From: Sipunculus nudus
Lineage: Eukaryota > Annelida > Sipuncula > Golfingiida > Sipunculidae
Assembly (NCBI GenBank): GCA_026874595.1
Contig: CM049310.1
Location: 44,983,058-45,047,057 of the forward strand
Direction: 5' to 3'
Length of the DNA stretch: 64,000 nucleotides
A program made the translations under genes and the position numbers. This document shows, in pieces, positions 14,096 through 24,779 of this stretch. Numbering within the stretch: the first letter of the stretch is position 1; each line of letters starts with the position of its first letter. The notes below the pieces were generated by a model, which was not told the DNA's origin, searched no databases, and worked only from the letters and a program-made list of their open reading frames with translations.

Positions 14096-14099
<4 letters not shown>
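12601..14099. other. Intergenic, no gene recognised
   Basis: Slightly richer in GC than the flanks in places (12960-13020, 13470-13560), with no convincing exon. Confidence 0.45.

Positions 14100-14133
<34 letters not shown>
14100..14133. repeat. (TA)n microsatellite
   Basis: About 34 bp of TA. Confidence 0.95.
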
Positions 14134-14135
<2 letters not shown>

Positions 14136-14236
14136 CAGGTCCTTTATTTATAAATAACATACATAAACCTCAATATAACAGCATCATTCCAACTACATAT
14201 TTGCCCTACAATATATTTTTAATCATTTTTTTTCAG

Positions 14237-14625
14237 TATTGTTACGAAGTGACTAAAAAGCGGACCGAACAGTCTGGCTAATGAAACTTGCTTTGCTAGC
14301 GAAGCGGTTGGTACGCCGAACTTGTGCGCCACCCACATGGGTTCGAATCCGGGGTCGGCCCAGTATTTAGCCCAGTATTTGTCTTCGTAAAAAATGGGGG
14401 CTCGTCCAACGTAACGGTAATCTTTGTGGCCCAGGGAATAAGCTCACCTAAGTGTGACTCCCGGGATAATTAGCCTTGTTCTGATAGCAAAACGCTCTTA
14501 AGAGGGGATGTGTTACGCGGGGTGACTTAAGAGCGGACCGAATTATCTCCCTATAGTGAAGCTAGACTTGTGCGCCACCGTTATGGGTTCGATTCCGTGA
14601 TCGGCGCTGAATAACTTGTCTTTTG
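14237..14625 (+). mobile_element. tRNA-derived SINE, apparent head-to-tail dimer
   Basis: The first half has an A-box match TAGCGAAGCGG (14297-14307) and a perfect B-box GGTTCGAATCC (14340-14350), spaced as in tRNA genes. The second half repeats the scheme: a weak A-box at 14554-14564 and the B-box GGTTCGATTCC at 14586-14596. Both halves open with AGCGGACCGAA (about 14260 and 14532) and share CTTGTGCGCCACC just before the B-box, followed by a GATCGGC or GGTCGGC motif. No cloverleaf acceptor stem pairs up, so I read it as RNA polymerase III-type SINE sequence, not a functional tRNA. Confidence 0.65.
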
Positions 14626-15230
14626 ATGGTTTAACAAAAAGATTATCAACAATATATCTATACACTATCGGCCTGTTTGTACATTTTATATATATTTTAT
14701 AGGAGGGGTAAAGATAAAGCTATTACTTTTTAAAGCAGACAATGTATTTGAAATAGAATTATGCATATAGATTAGGATTTTATAATTACACGACATTTGC
14801 TTAATTGGCAACAAAAACAAAGGATACAGGAAAATGAACTCCAGAAATTTATATGTATGTGACCTGCAGTGTGTACACAATGACAGGTCATTTACAACAT
14901 ATTCCACAATGTCTCTTTAATCACAATTAACAACATGAAAGACCAATTAAACTGCCATAATAATACATACTATACCAGTTGATTTTATAAACATTTTTTC
15001 ATGTTTTTGCGGAAGTTGTTACAAAAGTATATGACTGGCATTAATTAAACATATATGGTCCTGTAGTAATATGTCGACATATTGAGGATTTATGAAGCAT
15101 ATATAAACATTCGTATATACCCTGGCAAAAACACAACCAAATCACACACACACGCCGCAGGGGGCCATGCCCCCCCCCCCCTTGCCTACAGTACTTGCTG
15201 TACTTTCGGAATTTTACTTAATCTAATACT
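14626..15230. other. Intergenic, no gene recognised
   Basis: AT-rich. A short (CA)n and an 11-base C run lie at 15140-15181, containing the small palindrome GGGGGCCATGCCCCC. Confidence 0.5.
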
Positions 15231-15231
15231 C

Positions 15232-15234
<3 letters not shown>

Positions 15235-15301
<67 letters not shown>

Positions 15302-15318
15302 TATATTATATATATATT
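15235..15318. repeat. (TA)n microsatellite, interrupted
   Basis: About 84 bp of TA with TTATA interruptions. Confidence 0.95.
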
Positions 15319-15860
15319 GCCTTTGCTATCAGTAGGGGATCCACAGAGAGGGCGCCTTCCGCGCGCGGCCCCCGTTGAGCTGCAATATCTCTCATTTTAT
15401 CTAATTTCCAAATTTTCGTGGTGAATTTTCGTTTTTCATATTTCTTTTTATTAATTAGCAGTTAGAATTTAATTAAGTTATCTGCAGTTTATTATTTTCT
15501 GCAAATTCATTAGTTGAGGATAAGGATATTTATGAACAGCTGCAGAACACTGCAGAGTACCAGGCCCTAGTTGGGGGTTGACCATGGACAATCTTATGGC
15601 TCGATCCTCTGTTGATACCTTACTCGCGATCTGTACTCTTAGGAGTCCTGTGTGCTGTCGAGACCACGGATCCCGGTAAAATTAAGTTTAACAAAGTTTA
15701 ACATAAGACATCAACATATCAGTTATTTCATTCCGAGATTTTCATTAAAAAGATAATATTTTGCAAGTCATAAACGTAAATGCGCTTTGCGCCATTGACC
15801 TTAACATGTTGAAAATGATTGAATTTTTTTATATATTTATTTTAAAGAAATATATATCTT
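15319..15860. other. Intergenic, no gene recognised
   Basis: A GC-rich patch at 15335-15380 next to the TA tract, then AT-rich DNA. No gene recognised. Confidence 0.45.
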
Positions 15861-16116
15861 AAATATTGAACCTCTCTACAGTTGACTACTTACGCAAAGA
15901 CATGAGGGAACAGTTTTTTCGGGAACAGGAAATCCTAATTTTTTTTGGTGAAAATTGCCTCAAAATGTCCTCTTTACATTGCATATTCAAAAAATTCCCA
16001 ATATGGGAGGGGGATACCCCCTCCCATACCCTCCCCATTAACCTGAAAATAACCTTAATAAACCATGGTATATAACTGAAAAAAAATATAGTTTCATATA
16101 CTAAAATTTATAACGT

Positions 16117-16192
<76 letters not shown>

Positions 16193-16330
16193 CAAGTATA
16201 TATAACATTTTTCATAGTACCCATACATGCATATTAGTTCCCCCCTCCCCCTGTTTTCGAAATTCTGGATCCGCCACTGATCATGGCCCCTACCCTCCCT
16301 CAATCCTGGCTACGCCCCTGTCCAGGAAGG
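15861..16330 (-). mobile_element. Composite of mobile-element fragments with a perfect hairpin and SSRs
   Basis: It holds a perfect inverted repeat at 16002-16028 (12-bp arms TATGGGAGGGGG, 3-nt loop), a (TAA)n tract at 16120-16163 and a TA tract at 16164-16192. GGATCCGCCACTG near 16267 resembles the right terminus of the element at 19094. The stretch ends in CCTGGCTACGCCCCTG, another element-end-like sequence. No intact element can be delimited. Confidence 0.45.
16120..16163. repeat. (TAA)n microsatellite
   Basis: About 14 uninterrupted TAA triplets, running into a TA tract. Confidence 0.95.
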
Positions 16331-16714
16331 AACAGGAGTAATTTCATGCAAGCTTAAAAATCTGATTTTTATCAAATAATCTTTAATTGAAAAAGATTTC
16401 ACACATCTTTCTTAAATTTTAACTGTAAGAAGTTAAGAAGAATCAGGTTTTTTAATAAGATGCGTACTATTGCAGGTTGGGATAAGTATATCTATTTTTT
16501 TATTAGATTTTTGCGCCATCATTTTAAATAATGGCAAATATAATTTCTTGCTACAGAATAAAACTGAAAATACATTCCATTTAAAAGCTCAGGAATGGTT
16601 ACACCTGATGCTACAGTGTGATGATGTGCTGTTAAGGTGTTTATTTTTGTTATATGTACCTTCCCTATACCTACAAAAAGATATTAATTTACAATTTATT
16701 TAGTTCTGTTAAAA
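16331..16714. other. Intergenic, no gene recognised
   Basis: AT-rich, with one 77-codon open frame (16470-16703) lacking any recognisable feature. Confidence 0.5.
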
Positions 16715-16930
16715 ATGAGTGTTCATAATAATTTCCGGGGAAAACCAGATTTCTCGTTTCTCCCGGGAAAAATGAGAATCAAGAGTTATTATGAATCGAC
16801 TCGCATTTTACCCGGGAAGGCTGGGAATTCTCATTTTTATTGGGAAGATTGGGAATTCTCATTCTTCCCGGAAAGATTCTGGATCTTCACACATTCTCAT
16901 TCTTCTTCCCTCGAATACATATACACACAT

Positions 16931-16931
<1 letters not shown>
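16715..16931 (-). repeat. GAATTC-centred palindromic repeat, copy 1
   Basis: Repeating blocks of GAGAATTCTCATT and TCCCGGGAA. The segment around 16865-16915 is the reverse complement of 34562-34608 (TTCGAGGGAAGAATGAGAAT, then GATCCAGAATC). The copy is therefore inverted relative to the one at 34.56 kb. Both copies abut a (TA)n tract at the same end. Confidence 0.7.
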
Positions 16932-16980
<49 letters not shown>

Positions 16981-16990
16981 TTATATATAA
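16932..16990. repeat. (TA)n microsatellite
   Basis: TA tract adjoining the palindromic repeat, ending in TTTATTTATATA. Confidence 0.95.
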
Positions 16991-17540
16991 TAATAATAAT
17001 AGCCTAATAAATAATTTTAAAGCTACAAGACCTCTAATTAATATATTTTACAATTTATAGTTAGTCTCACTGGTATAAAAAAAAATGCATCCACATGAAA
17101 ATCAAATGAAAATATATTGTTATACAAAAATATATTATAATATTATAAAATTATATATTTGGAAAAAGGTGGGGAAAATTATTGCACCTTTCCATAATCC
17201 TATATTATATATATATATGGTAAAATCAAACTAATCCCTGAAGAGATATATTTTGGTTTTAAAATGAATATTTTAATGTATATAGCAACAACGTTATTTT
17301 ATTATTCATATTTATTCTTTTTGAAAGTATAAATAGACTAATTCAACATGGCCAGCGAACTGTGTGAAATAGGTCTACAGGGCCTGCGCTCAGAACGTGC
17401 CAGAATACAGATTTGCGAGGGAATTCTTGTTCAACAAAACCGCATAATCTCACCTCTTCAAATAGAACGGTAAATATAACAGAACAGTCATAAATAAGCG
17501 AAGTGGAGGACATTGTGATGAGAGGGGTCAATGTTTATCT
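16991..17540. other. Upstream flank of KIF13
   Basis: AT-rich to 17340, then more balanced composition approaching the gene. No separate gene was recognised. Confidence 0.5.
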
Positions 17541-17571
17541 ACTTATTCAATGACCGATTGGACACGTGTCA

Positions 17572-17610
17572 CCTGAAGCAGACGACATTCTTACCTGAAG
17601 CAGACGACAC
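17572..17610 (+). repeat. 22-bp tandem duplication in the KIF13 promoter
   Basis: CCTGAAGCAGACGACA occurs at 17572 and again at 17594, with a short spacer. Confidence 0.85.
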
Positions 17611-17821
17611 TTATGACGAGGTACTTCCGGGTCAGGTCACAGACGCATGCCCGATAATACTCATAATAGCGAATGCAAGATGGCGCCTTGCAGCAAATGT
17701 TGTTCGTACTGTCCGGATAAAACCAGTGTAAAATCACTTTAAGAATGATATGTATGGCAATCTGAAGAAGTGATTACATTAACAGGGTCCAAAGGAATCG
17801 CTTGGAATTATAAAATCCACC
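17611..17821 (+). promoter_or_regulatory. Putative KIF13 promoter and 5' UTR
   Basis: Directly upstream of the start codon lie an ETS-type site ACTTCCGG (17623-17630) and a YY1-like site CAAGATGGCGCC (17676-17687). Both motif types are known to sit at or just downstream of transcription starts of TATA-less promoters. No TATA box is placed convincingly. Transcription start and 5' UTR limits are inference. The ATG context is CCACCATGA, a good Kozak match. Confidence 0.45.
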
Positions 17822-17879
17822 ATGAGCGGAGCAGATAAGGTCCGTGTAGCTGTTCGAGTGAGGCCATTCAATCGCAGAG
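17822..17879 (+). CDS. KIF13: KIF13-type kinesin-3, coding exon 1 (start of motor domain)
   Basis: This is the N-terminus of a plus-end-directed microtubule motor of the kinesin-3 family. The exon encodes MSGADKVRVAVRVRPFNRR, in which KVRVAVRVRPFNRR is the first beta strand of the kinesin motor. The MSxxKVxVAVRVRP.NRRE form is typical of KIF13A/B and Drosophila Khc-73, cargo motors carrying vesicles. The start is chosen for its CCACC context and because kinesin-3 proteins begin within a few residues of this strand. A GTAGGC donor follows at 17880 and the exon ends in phase 1. Reading through the donor gives no kinesin match. The next exon restores the family sequence exactly, which makes the junction secure. 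Confidence 0.88.
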
Positions 17880-17997
17880 GTAGGCGTTCTGACAGTGGAC
17901 TGTCAATTGATCCGATTTTGGCTAGTGTCAGAGGGCACAGATTATGTTTATTGCTGACAAACAAAATACACGCTTATTTTATATTGTTATTTTGTAG
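17880..17997 (+). other. KIF13 intron 1 (118 bp)
   Basis: GT donor at 17880 and AG acceptor TTTTGTAG at 17997. Very short next to the following introns. Confidence 0.85.
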
Positions 17998-18085
17998 AAA
18001 TCGAGCTAGGTACGAAATGTGTTGTGGATATGGATGGCAACCAAACGGTGTTGTACCACCCGTCGGCACTCCACATGAAAGATGG
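17998..18085 (+). CDS. KIF13: KIF13-type kinesin-3, coding exon 2
   Basis: With the last base of exon 1 this reads EIELGTKCVVDMDGNQTVLY, then HPSALHMKD, continuing the NRRE motif. The TKCVV.M.GNQTVL.. core matches KIF13A/B better than KIF1 or KIF16B, whose equivalent segment lacks GNQTVL. The acceptor is TTTTGTAG and the donor GTAAGC at 18086, leaving phase 2 (GG). The family usually continues with a short variable loop and then the conserved VFAFDxCFWS strand. That strand is not contiguous here and was not found later in the window. Assignment to KIF13 rests on about 48 residues from exons 1 and 2, so the subfamily is likely but not certain. Confidence 0.88.
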
Positions 18086-19093
18086 GTAAGCTCATGTTTG
18101 TTTTGGATGACATTTGCGGGAAGCGTCATCGAATTAAAATCGGCTAATGACGGCCCGTGTTTTGGAACGCCGTTAAATGATGTGAAATAGACTAACCAAC
18201 TAATGACGCCTTGGATTTTTTCTTTGGAATGGTCCGTTAGCGGAAGACAAGTCTGTTGTCATTTCTTCATCATTTCATTCTCATCCTCCCTTGACATAAG
18301 CCAAGACCTAGTGAAGTCTGAAGACTTTAATCTTCCTTTGCTTTTGGGACGAATTTGTCTTTCAAGATAAATATAAAAATAAATAATATAATATCATGAA
18401 AATAAGGTATTTTCTCAAAATGTCTATGTCATCCTTTAAATTTTTCATTCAAGTTTCATCCCTGAAGAAAGACTTGTTTTGACTTTTGTTATCTGAAAGC
18501 ATTTCCCCACATTAAAACTAAATGGTGAAATATCTAAGCTGAACTTTTCCATGGATGTCATATTTCATTAATTAAATAGTCTTCTTGTGTTTTAAAAAAT
18601 TCAAAGAAAACAAACTAATATACATAAAAAATATGACAAGTTTGATACAATTAATGAAAATAATCTTACAAGCTATTTTCCATCCCACCACTGTTAGATA
18701 AGGAATTGTAATTTATCAGGTGGTTTCTTGTATACTAGCCAATAATAATATTTATTCTCCCGTTACATTGACTACATGTTTTAAAATAATAAATAATAGA
18801 ATATCATTAGTAGAAAAAAAAAATAATTGAGTACTGTATGAAGACCTTTCACCAGATTGAGGAATATCAAGTGACTGATTTAAACCCATATTGTGTGTGT
18901 ATTTGTGCTGAGGAAAAAAAAAATTTTTATGAGAAACCAGAATATGTTTTTATGATCAATGATAATTCATGTTCATTTTACTGAAAGTAAATCATGCCTG
19001 TCTTGTCATTCATCAAAAGAGAAAATTTGTTTTACTATTTAATTCATAATACATCGATTTTGATATATTTTCAAAAGCTTGATATTTAAAAAT

Positions 19094-19292
19094 CAGGGGC
19101 GGATCCAGGATTTAGGAAAAGGGGGGGGGTCCAACCCAGGAGGACTAATGAAAATCCTAAAAAAAGGTCATCAGTTACCGAAATGGGGGGGTCCAGGCAG
19201 CAAATTTTGTCTAAAACCCTTTAAAAAATGTTGCTTCAGATGAAAAAGGGGGGTTCCGGAACTCCCCCCCCCCCCCCCCGGATCCGCTTCTG
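19094..19292 (+). mobile_element. Short TIR element (MITE-like), CAGGGGCGGATCC ends
   Basis: 199 bp bounded by CAGGGGCGGATCC and its imperfect inverted copy GGATCCGCTTCTG (two mismatches). The interior has G runs and a 16-base C run (19264-19279). There is no coding capacity. Flanking A-rich sequence hides any target duplication. Related fragments lie at 12361-12600 and near 16267. Confidence 0.65.
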
Positions 19293-20480
19293 AAAATACA
19301 TATCAAATGTGCTATTGTACATCTATCAATTGGGAAAAAAGAAAGACAGTTATGAACATTTCAGTGGTGATAATCAATTAAATCAATCAGATTTAAGATG
19401 AAATATATTACATTATTGAGTTAAAAAAGATAAGGTGTAAGAATTAATGTTAACCAATAGCTGATTCCCATTTGACCATAGTATAATAATTTAAAAGGAG
19501 AATTACTCTACCATGGCAAGAATTAAAAAATCTTATTTTGTTCCCTAAATTGAAAAGGGTTGCCATCCTCTGTAAATATTATCTTGATTTCTGTGAGTGC
19601 TGAAGGGAAAAAAAGGTTTAAATGAAAATTTAAGTAGTCCCTGGAAATTAATAATAAAGAATTATCTGTGGGAAGTTGGAATTTGTTAAAGCTATCAAAA
19701 TTTTATGTAAATGTTATCAGATTTTCAGATAGAAGAAAATCACTGAATGAATGTCATTTGCTGACATCAGTAGCAGGCTACTAGCAGTAGGCTGTAACCT
19801 CTGTATACTAGTGGAGAGGTACTTTATCAGTTCCTGTAAATGGTCCACCTTCTGGGACAAACATTCACATATCACAGGTCCTGTACTGGATACATAAAAA
19901 AAAGTACTGAAAAAGTGTGTCCCTGTAACTCTTCAAGACTCAAGAACAAATAATTATATAAAGTTTCCTTAAATTCTAATGATGATGGATATACATAGTA
20001 ATTTTAGAAATTAAACAAAATAATATTTATTCCACTAGTTTCGAATGATTAATAGACATCCTTGAACATGTCAGCTGTTAGAATTTATCACTATTTTCAC
20101 CAGGGAGTTATCAGTAAGTGATGACAGGTATATATGGATGTAGTACAAACAATAGGAGGTAAAGATAGTGCATACCAACAGACATGGGCAGGGGCAGGCT
20201 AAATATAGCAGTAGTTAATCAGTGGCCACTGTTTATATCTGCAAATTTGTAACAATTGTTATTATTGCAGAAACACCTTTCATATCTCCCTTCAATTTTC
20301 ACATGATAAAAACAAAGAAATCTTTCAGGTTCACCATGAGGATAGTTACACTGCAAGTCAGCCACATGTTATAAAGTGGAAAATAGTGAGACATTACCCT
20401 TATATCAAGATGTTTACAAATTCTTTTATTTCTGTTTCAGTGAATATACCTCTGTAAAGCATCATTTATCTATCACCAGT

Positions 20481-20815
20481 TATCCCACACTCCCTGAATT
20501 TTAATTTCTTTTCTTTGGTGATTTATTGATATTTGTTTAAAATTTCATCGATGTTATCTGAAGGATCATATTAAGTGGGACGTGTCTCACATTCTGTCCC
20601 TCTCTATGCTACAAAGACTTGTTATTTGGAGCGAGCCCTGATAGAAAGTTGAATCTGCTATATCAGCTTTTTAGGGATTTATCCCACACTCTCTGAATTT
20701 TAATTTCTTTCCTTGGGTGATTTATTGATATTTGTTTAAATTTTCCTGAAATGTTATCTGAAGGATCACATTAAGTGGGACTTGTCTCACATTCTGTCCC
20801 TCCCTATGCTACAAA
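20481..20815 (+). repeat. Local direct duplication, about 130 bp, offset 209 bp
   Basis: Copy 1 (20481-20615) and copy 2 (20690-20815) share ATCCCACACTC, TGAATTTTAATTTCTTT, TGATTTATTGATATTTG, ATTAAGTGGGAC and TATGCTACAAA in the same order, with few differences. Confidence 0.9.
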
Positions 20816-21752
20816 CAATTTTTTTTTTTTTTGTAGCAAGGTTTGATTTGATGTTGAAGTACAGAAAAAAAATGTTAGTGTTATAACTGCCTTTCATAAA
20901 TCTTCACCACTTGTATAAGTCCCTGTATTACCCCTTGTTTAATTTAGTGTATGACTCTGATATGTATGGCACTTGGTTGTTGTGAGGTGTCTGTATCCAT
21001 AAGCAACTCCATACAAAAGACATATTCAGTAAACAGCTTGAGTATCCTATTCCTGCCAAGCAGGGCCATCATAAAAATATAATAACTGGATTAATGTATT
21101 TGCCTCTGGCTGTAAGGACGTCAGCTGTTGGTTGAGCACACATATATTACTAAATGGGGCATTTAGTCACAAGGCACTTATTTTGGTAACTATTCCGTAA
21201 GTATTGATTACAATATAATTTGCAAATATATTTGGGTTTGCCTGCAGGCAACAAAGTAGCCCCAGTTTCTCTCATTATTAAATATCAAGTTTTGTGTATC
21301 TTGGGAGACCAGAAATAGAGAACCTGTTACTTGCTGAAGAAAGAACTATTTTTGTTTTGTTGTCAGGTTCCATATTCTGTTTTAAGTTTTTAACCCAGTC
21401 AAATGACTCACCTTATAATATGCATTTTCAGTGAGCCACCATAGGAGAAGTCTTCAGAAATATTTAATTTTCTTAAAGTATGCCATCCTGATCTGTTTAC
21501 AGAACAATCAATAAAATGAGTGAAATATGCAATACTTGGTCATCATTAGGAGAGCTTGGATTAGCTATTTACATAGTTGCAGACCTCATACTTCAAACTG
21601 ATATAAAAGTTTTACAAACTGGGGCATTTTAAAAAATGCTCAACTTTGGATTGTAGTGTTTTGAATTGCATTCTTTTTTAGTGACTCAAAATCATTTCTT
21701 CCAAGATTTTATACTTTTTACGATACTTCTTATCTTTACATGATAAGATGCA

Positions 21753-21992
21753 AAGCTACAACACTGGCAGGGCTAGGACCTGTACAGTTCTTTGAAATCT
21801 TTCCTGAGAAAATAATCTTTTATCATTTAAGTAATTAAATCTACCCCACAAATTAAATCGTGTGATAAGGTTATTTGAAGCTTTGTACAGCTACAACACT
21901 GGCAGGGCCAAAGTCTCCACTGCTTAACATCCATTTCCTTGAAATCTTCACTGAGAAAATGATCTTTAATCAGCTTATAAATAACTAAATCT
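21753..21992 (+). repeat. Local direct duplication, about 95-135 bp
   Basis: GCTACAACACTGGCAGGGC occurs at about 21754 and 21890. Each copy is followed by TTTGAAATCTT or CTTGAAATCTT, then TGAGAAAAT.ATCTTT and AACTAAATCT-like ends. Confidence 0.85.
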
Positions 21993-22668
21993 TTCAATGT
22001 GGTATTTTGAATCTTTTTTTTGTATTCCATGCTTATCCCAGAGACTTGTTTAGTTTGGTTCATCTTTTGGAAGTTTCCCTCAAGTAGGAGTTCTTTCAGA
22101 CTGCATAAAATTTTTTGTCAAGATCTTTTTACCCCAGAATTATATGTGAAAGTCTTGTGTTCATATATTCATTTTGAAATGATTTTAGGCAGGTCTGTAC
22201 TGAATGCTAATTAACTGTAAAGGCCATAATTAATCTGAACAGTGTATGAAATAAACCTGATCCATGGCACAACATTAGAATACACCAGTGTAAGATAATT
22301 AGAAAAAATGACAGTTACACTGTGTCATATGGCCTTAAGCAATAATAATAAATGGCTGAATGGATGCAATTACCCTCTCTTGATCTTTCTGTCATATAAA
22401 ATTTCCTGCATGTTTTGTCATCATACCCAGCTGATACCACTGTGGTCTGAGCTATGTTACAAGGGGTCTCTTCACAAATGGGTTTCTAAGCCAGGCTCGT
22501 GGTTAAGTGGTATTTAACTTAGATAAGCTGGCTTTTTTAATATAAAGTGGCATATATCAAACACTAGCATACAGATTAGGTGCTAGTTTTCACAGGTGTT
22601 TATTAATTTATAAACAAGTTTTTACAAGTGCAAAAGTTCAGATTATTGTTTAATTCCATTCCTAATTG

Positions 22669-24124
22669 TATCTGCAAAAACAGAGTTTTGCGGATACTAT
22701 GTTTTCAGCCCACCACCATGGCTGCCACCGGTCCGTAGGTGTCGGGAGAACTCCTCCGTAACCGCTGGGCGCAATTTTACGAAACCCAGGATTATGTTCG
22801 GGTCACGTGTGTACTGCTGCGCCCCAATTATGTTTTGACCACTGACCTTTCCTCTGTGCTCTGCGTCCATTTGTGCATCTGTTTCCACACATAAACCCAC
22901 ATATCTTGGGAACTGTTTGACTGATCAGGAAAAAAAATTTGTACAAATGTAGCCCTTGGAAAGCTTAAATGGTGGCGCCACCTGCAACTATGTATGCACA
23001 GTGTCCGTCTGTTCCTCTGCCTTTGGTTAAAATCACTCCTATCTCTGCAGTGGTTTGACTAATTCACCTGAAATTCTGTATGCGTATACATCCTGGATGG
23101 CTTTCTTGATTTTATGACAGGTGGCGCCACCTATATTCACATTTACGCTGCAGACATCCAAGCTCAAATCTCGGGAACCGTTTGACTGATTGGGCCAAAA
23201 TGTTGCATGTGTATAGATCTCACACAGCTCTTTATCATACGCAAAACTGGTGGAGCCACCTGCAGCCATTTTTGCACAGCATCCGTCTGTTTGTCTGAAG
23301 TGGGATAAAATTACTCATATCTCGGCATTGGTTTGACATTTCTGCCTAAAATTTTGCAGGTTTAGCCATCCTGGACAGCTCTCTTTATTTTATGACAGAT
23401 GGCACCACCTACATTCTATTTGACGCTGCAGACATCCAAGCTCATATCTTGGGAACGGTTTGACTGATTGGGCCAAGATTTTGCATGTGTATAGATCTCA
23501 CATAGCTCTTTATCACACGCAAAACTGTTGGCGCCACCTGCAACCATTTTTGCACAGCATCTGTCTGTTTGTCTGCCGTGGGATAAAATCACTCATATCT
23601 AGGCAGTGGTTTGACATATCTGCCTAAAATTTTGCAGGTTTATACATCCTGGACAGCTCTCTTGATTTTATGACAGGTGGCGCCACCTACATTCTAGTTT
23701 ACGCAGCAGACATCCAAGCTCATATCTCGGGAACCGTTTGACCGATTGGGCCAAAGTTTTGCATGTGTATAGACCTCACATAGCTCTTTATCATACGCAA
23801 AACTGGTGGCGTCACCTGCAACCATCTTTGCACAGCATCCGTCTGTTTGTCCGCCACGGGCTAAAATCACTCATATGTACATGTAGTGGTTTGACTTATC
23901 TGCCTTAATTTTGCACATTTATACAACTTCAACTTAGACAGCTTTCTATATTTTGTGGTAGGTGGCGCAACCTACATACACATTTCAGCTGCAGACATCC
24001 ATGCTAATATGCAACAGTTCACTCCTATTTCCCCTTGCCACTCAATCCATGCCTCACTTCACCCGTTCCACTCTGATTTTGGCTGATACACGTAGTCGTT
24101 TGTCGACTACCCATATTCTAGTTT
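22669..24124 (+). mobile_element. Family A repeat, long copy
   Basis: It begins with GTATC, a small hairpin (AAAAC/GTTTT) and GCGGATACTATG. It ends in GACTACCCATATTCTAGTTT. The same ends delimit a second copy at 53269-54443. The interior is a dimeric tandem array: GGTGGCGCCACC or variants at 22971, 23120, 23249, about 23398, 23528, 23676, 23805 and 23961, alternating about 129 and 149 bp. Half-units begin with CATATCTCGGGAACC or ACTCATATCTCGGCA-type phrases. An AGGTCA-type motif lies at 22836-22848. No protein is encoded. Confidence 0.75.
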
Positions 24125-24497
24125 GATCATATATTTATATTAAACAATGCAAAAATGAAGTAATTCTGATTTCAGGGAAGCTGGAGTACTTTCTGTTTGG
24201 GTGATTAGTCCATGTTGTGCTTTATTTCAAATGAACAAAGCATAAGCTTTTAAGGGGGAAAAATAATAGCAAGTGTGCCTCACATATAAATTTGGTTTAA
24301 TCTCTCAAAAGAAAATTTATCTATCAGATTTTCCCCATGATTTTCATAGCATTATGACTGTCAAATTAGACAAGGTAGTTTTAAATATGTCAGAAATGTG
24401 GTTTCAATATCTCGTTAGGAAAGTATTCATTCAGGTGGGGTTCCATATTATTTGAATAACTAATAAACCGTAATGCTGCCTGCCATTTTATTTTCAG

Positions 24498-24518
24498 CAC
24501 CCCTAAAAAGAAGTTGAG
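24498..24518 (+). CDS. KIF13: Candidate 21-nt KIF13 microexon (coding exon 3)
   Basis: Acceptor TTATTTTCAG and donor GTATGC flank 21 bases. Phase 2 from exon 2 gives GG+C, so the peptide reads G-TPKKKL followed by an incomplete AG codon (R or S). It would lie in the variable, often lysine-rich loop just before the conserved FAFD strand of the motor, where KIF13 proteins differ in length. Phase, splice strength and basic content fit, and the frame stays open. No downstream exon is visible to confirm the join, so it could be a chance match or an alternative exon. Confidence 0.5.
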
Positions 24519-24779
24519 GTATGCTTTCTTTATTCATCCTGTATCCTTTACAAATGGATCAGTTGATTCACAGTGATGATTGTATATATGAATTATTGAT
24601 TAATTTTGATTACTTTGAGTGATTTGTGATTTAGTGACAGAATTTTCAGGTGGGTGTGTAACCTTTAAAATTAAATAATTACCGGTATCATCATTCTGAT
24701 GCTTTCATTGATTTATATAATGATTACCGGGCACCTGTAGATAATGCTTGAAACTCTATAATTAACAAATGTTTTAGTT

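Larger units (their letters stand above)
18086..24497 (+). other. KIF13 intron 2 (about 6.4 kb)
   Basis: Runs from donor GTAAGC to acceptor TTATTTTCAG. It contains a TIR element (19094-19292), two local tandem duplications and a family A repeat (22669-24124). No exon of another gene was recognised. Confidence 0.6.

Noticed and set aside
14297-14350. Functional tRNA gene
   Set aside because: A and B boxes match, but no acceptor or anticodon stem pairs, and a second copy follows in tandem. This is SINE sequence.
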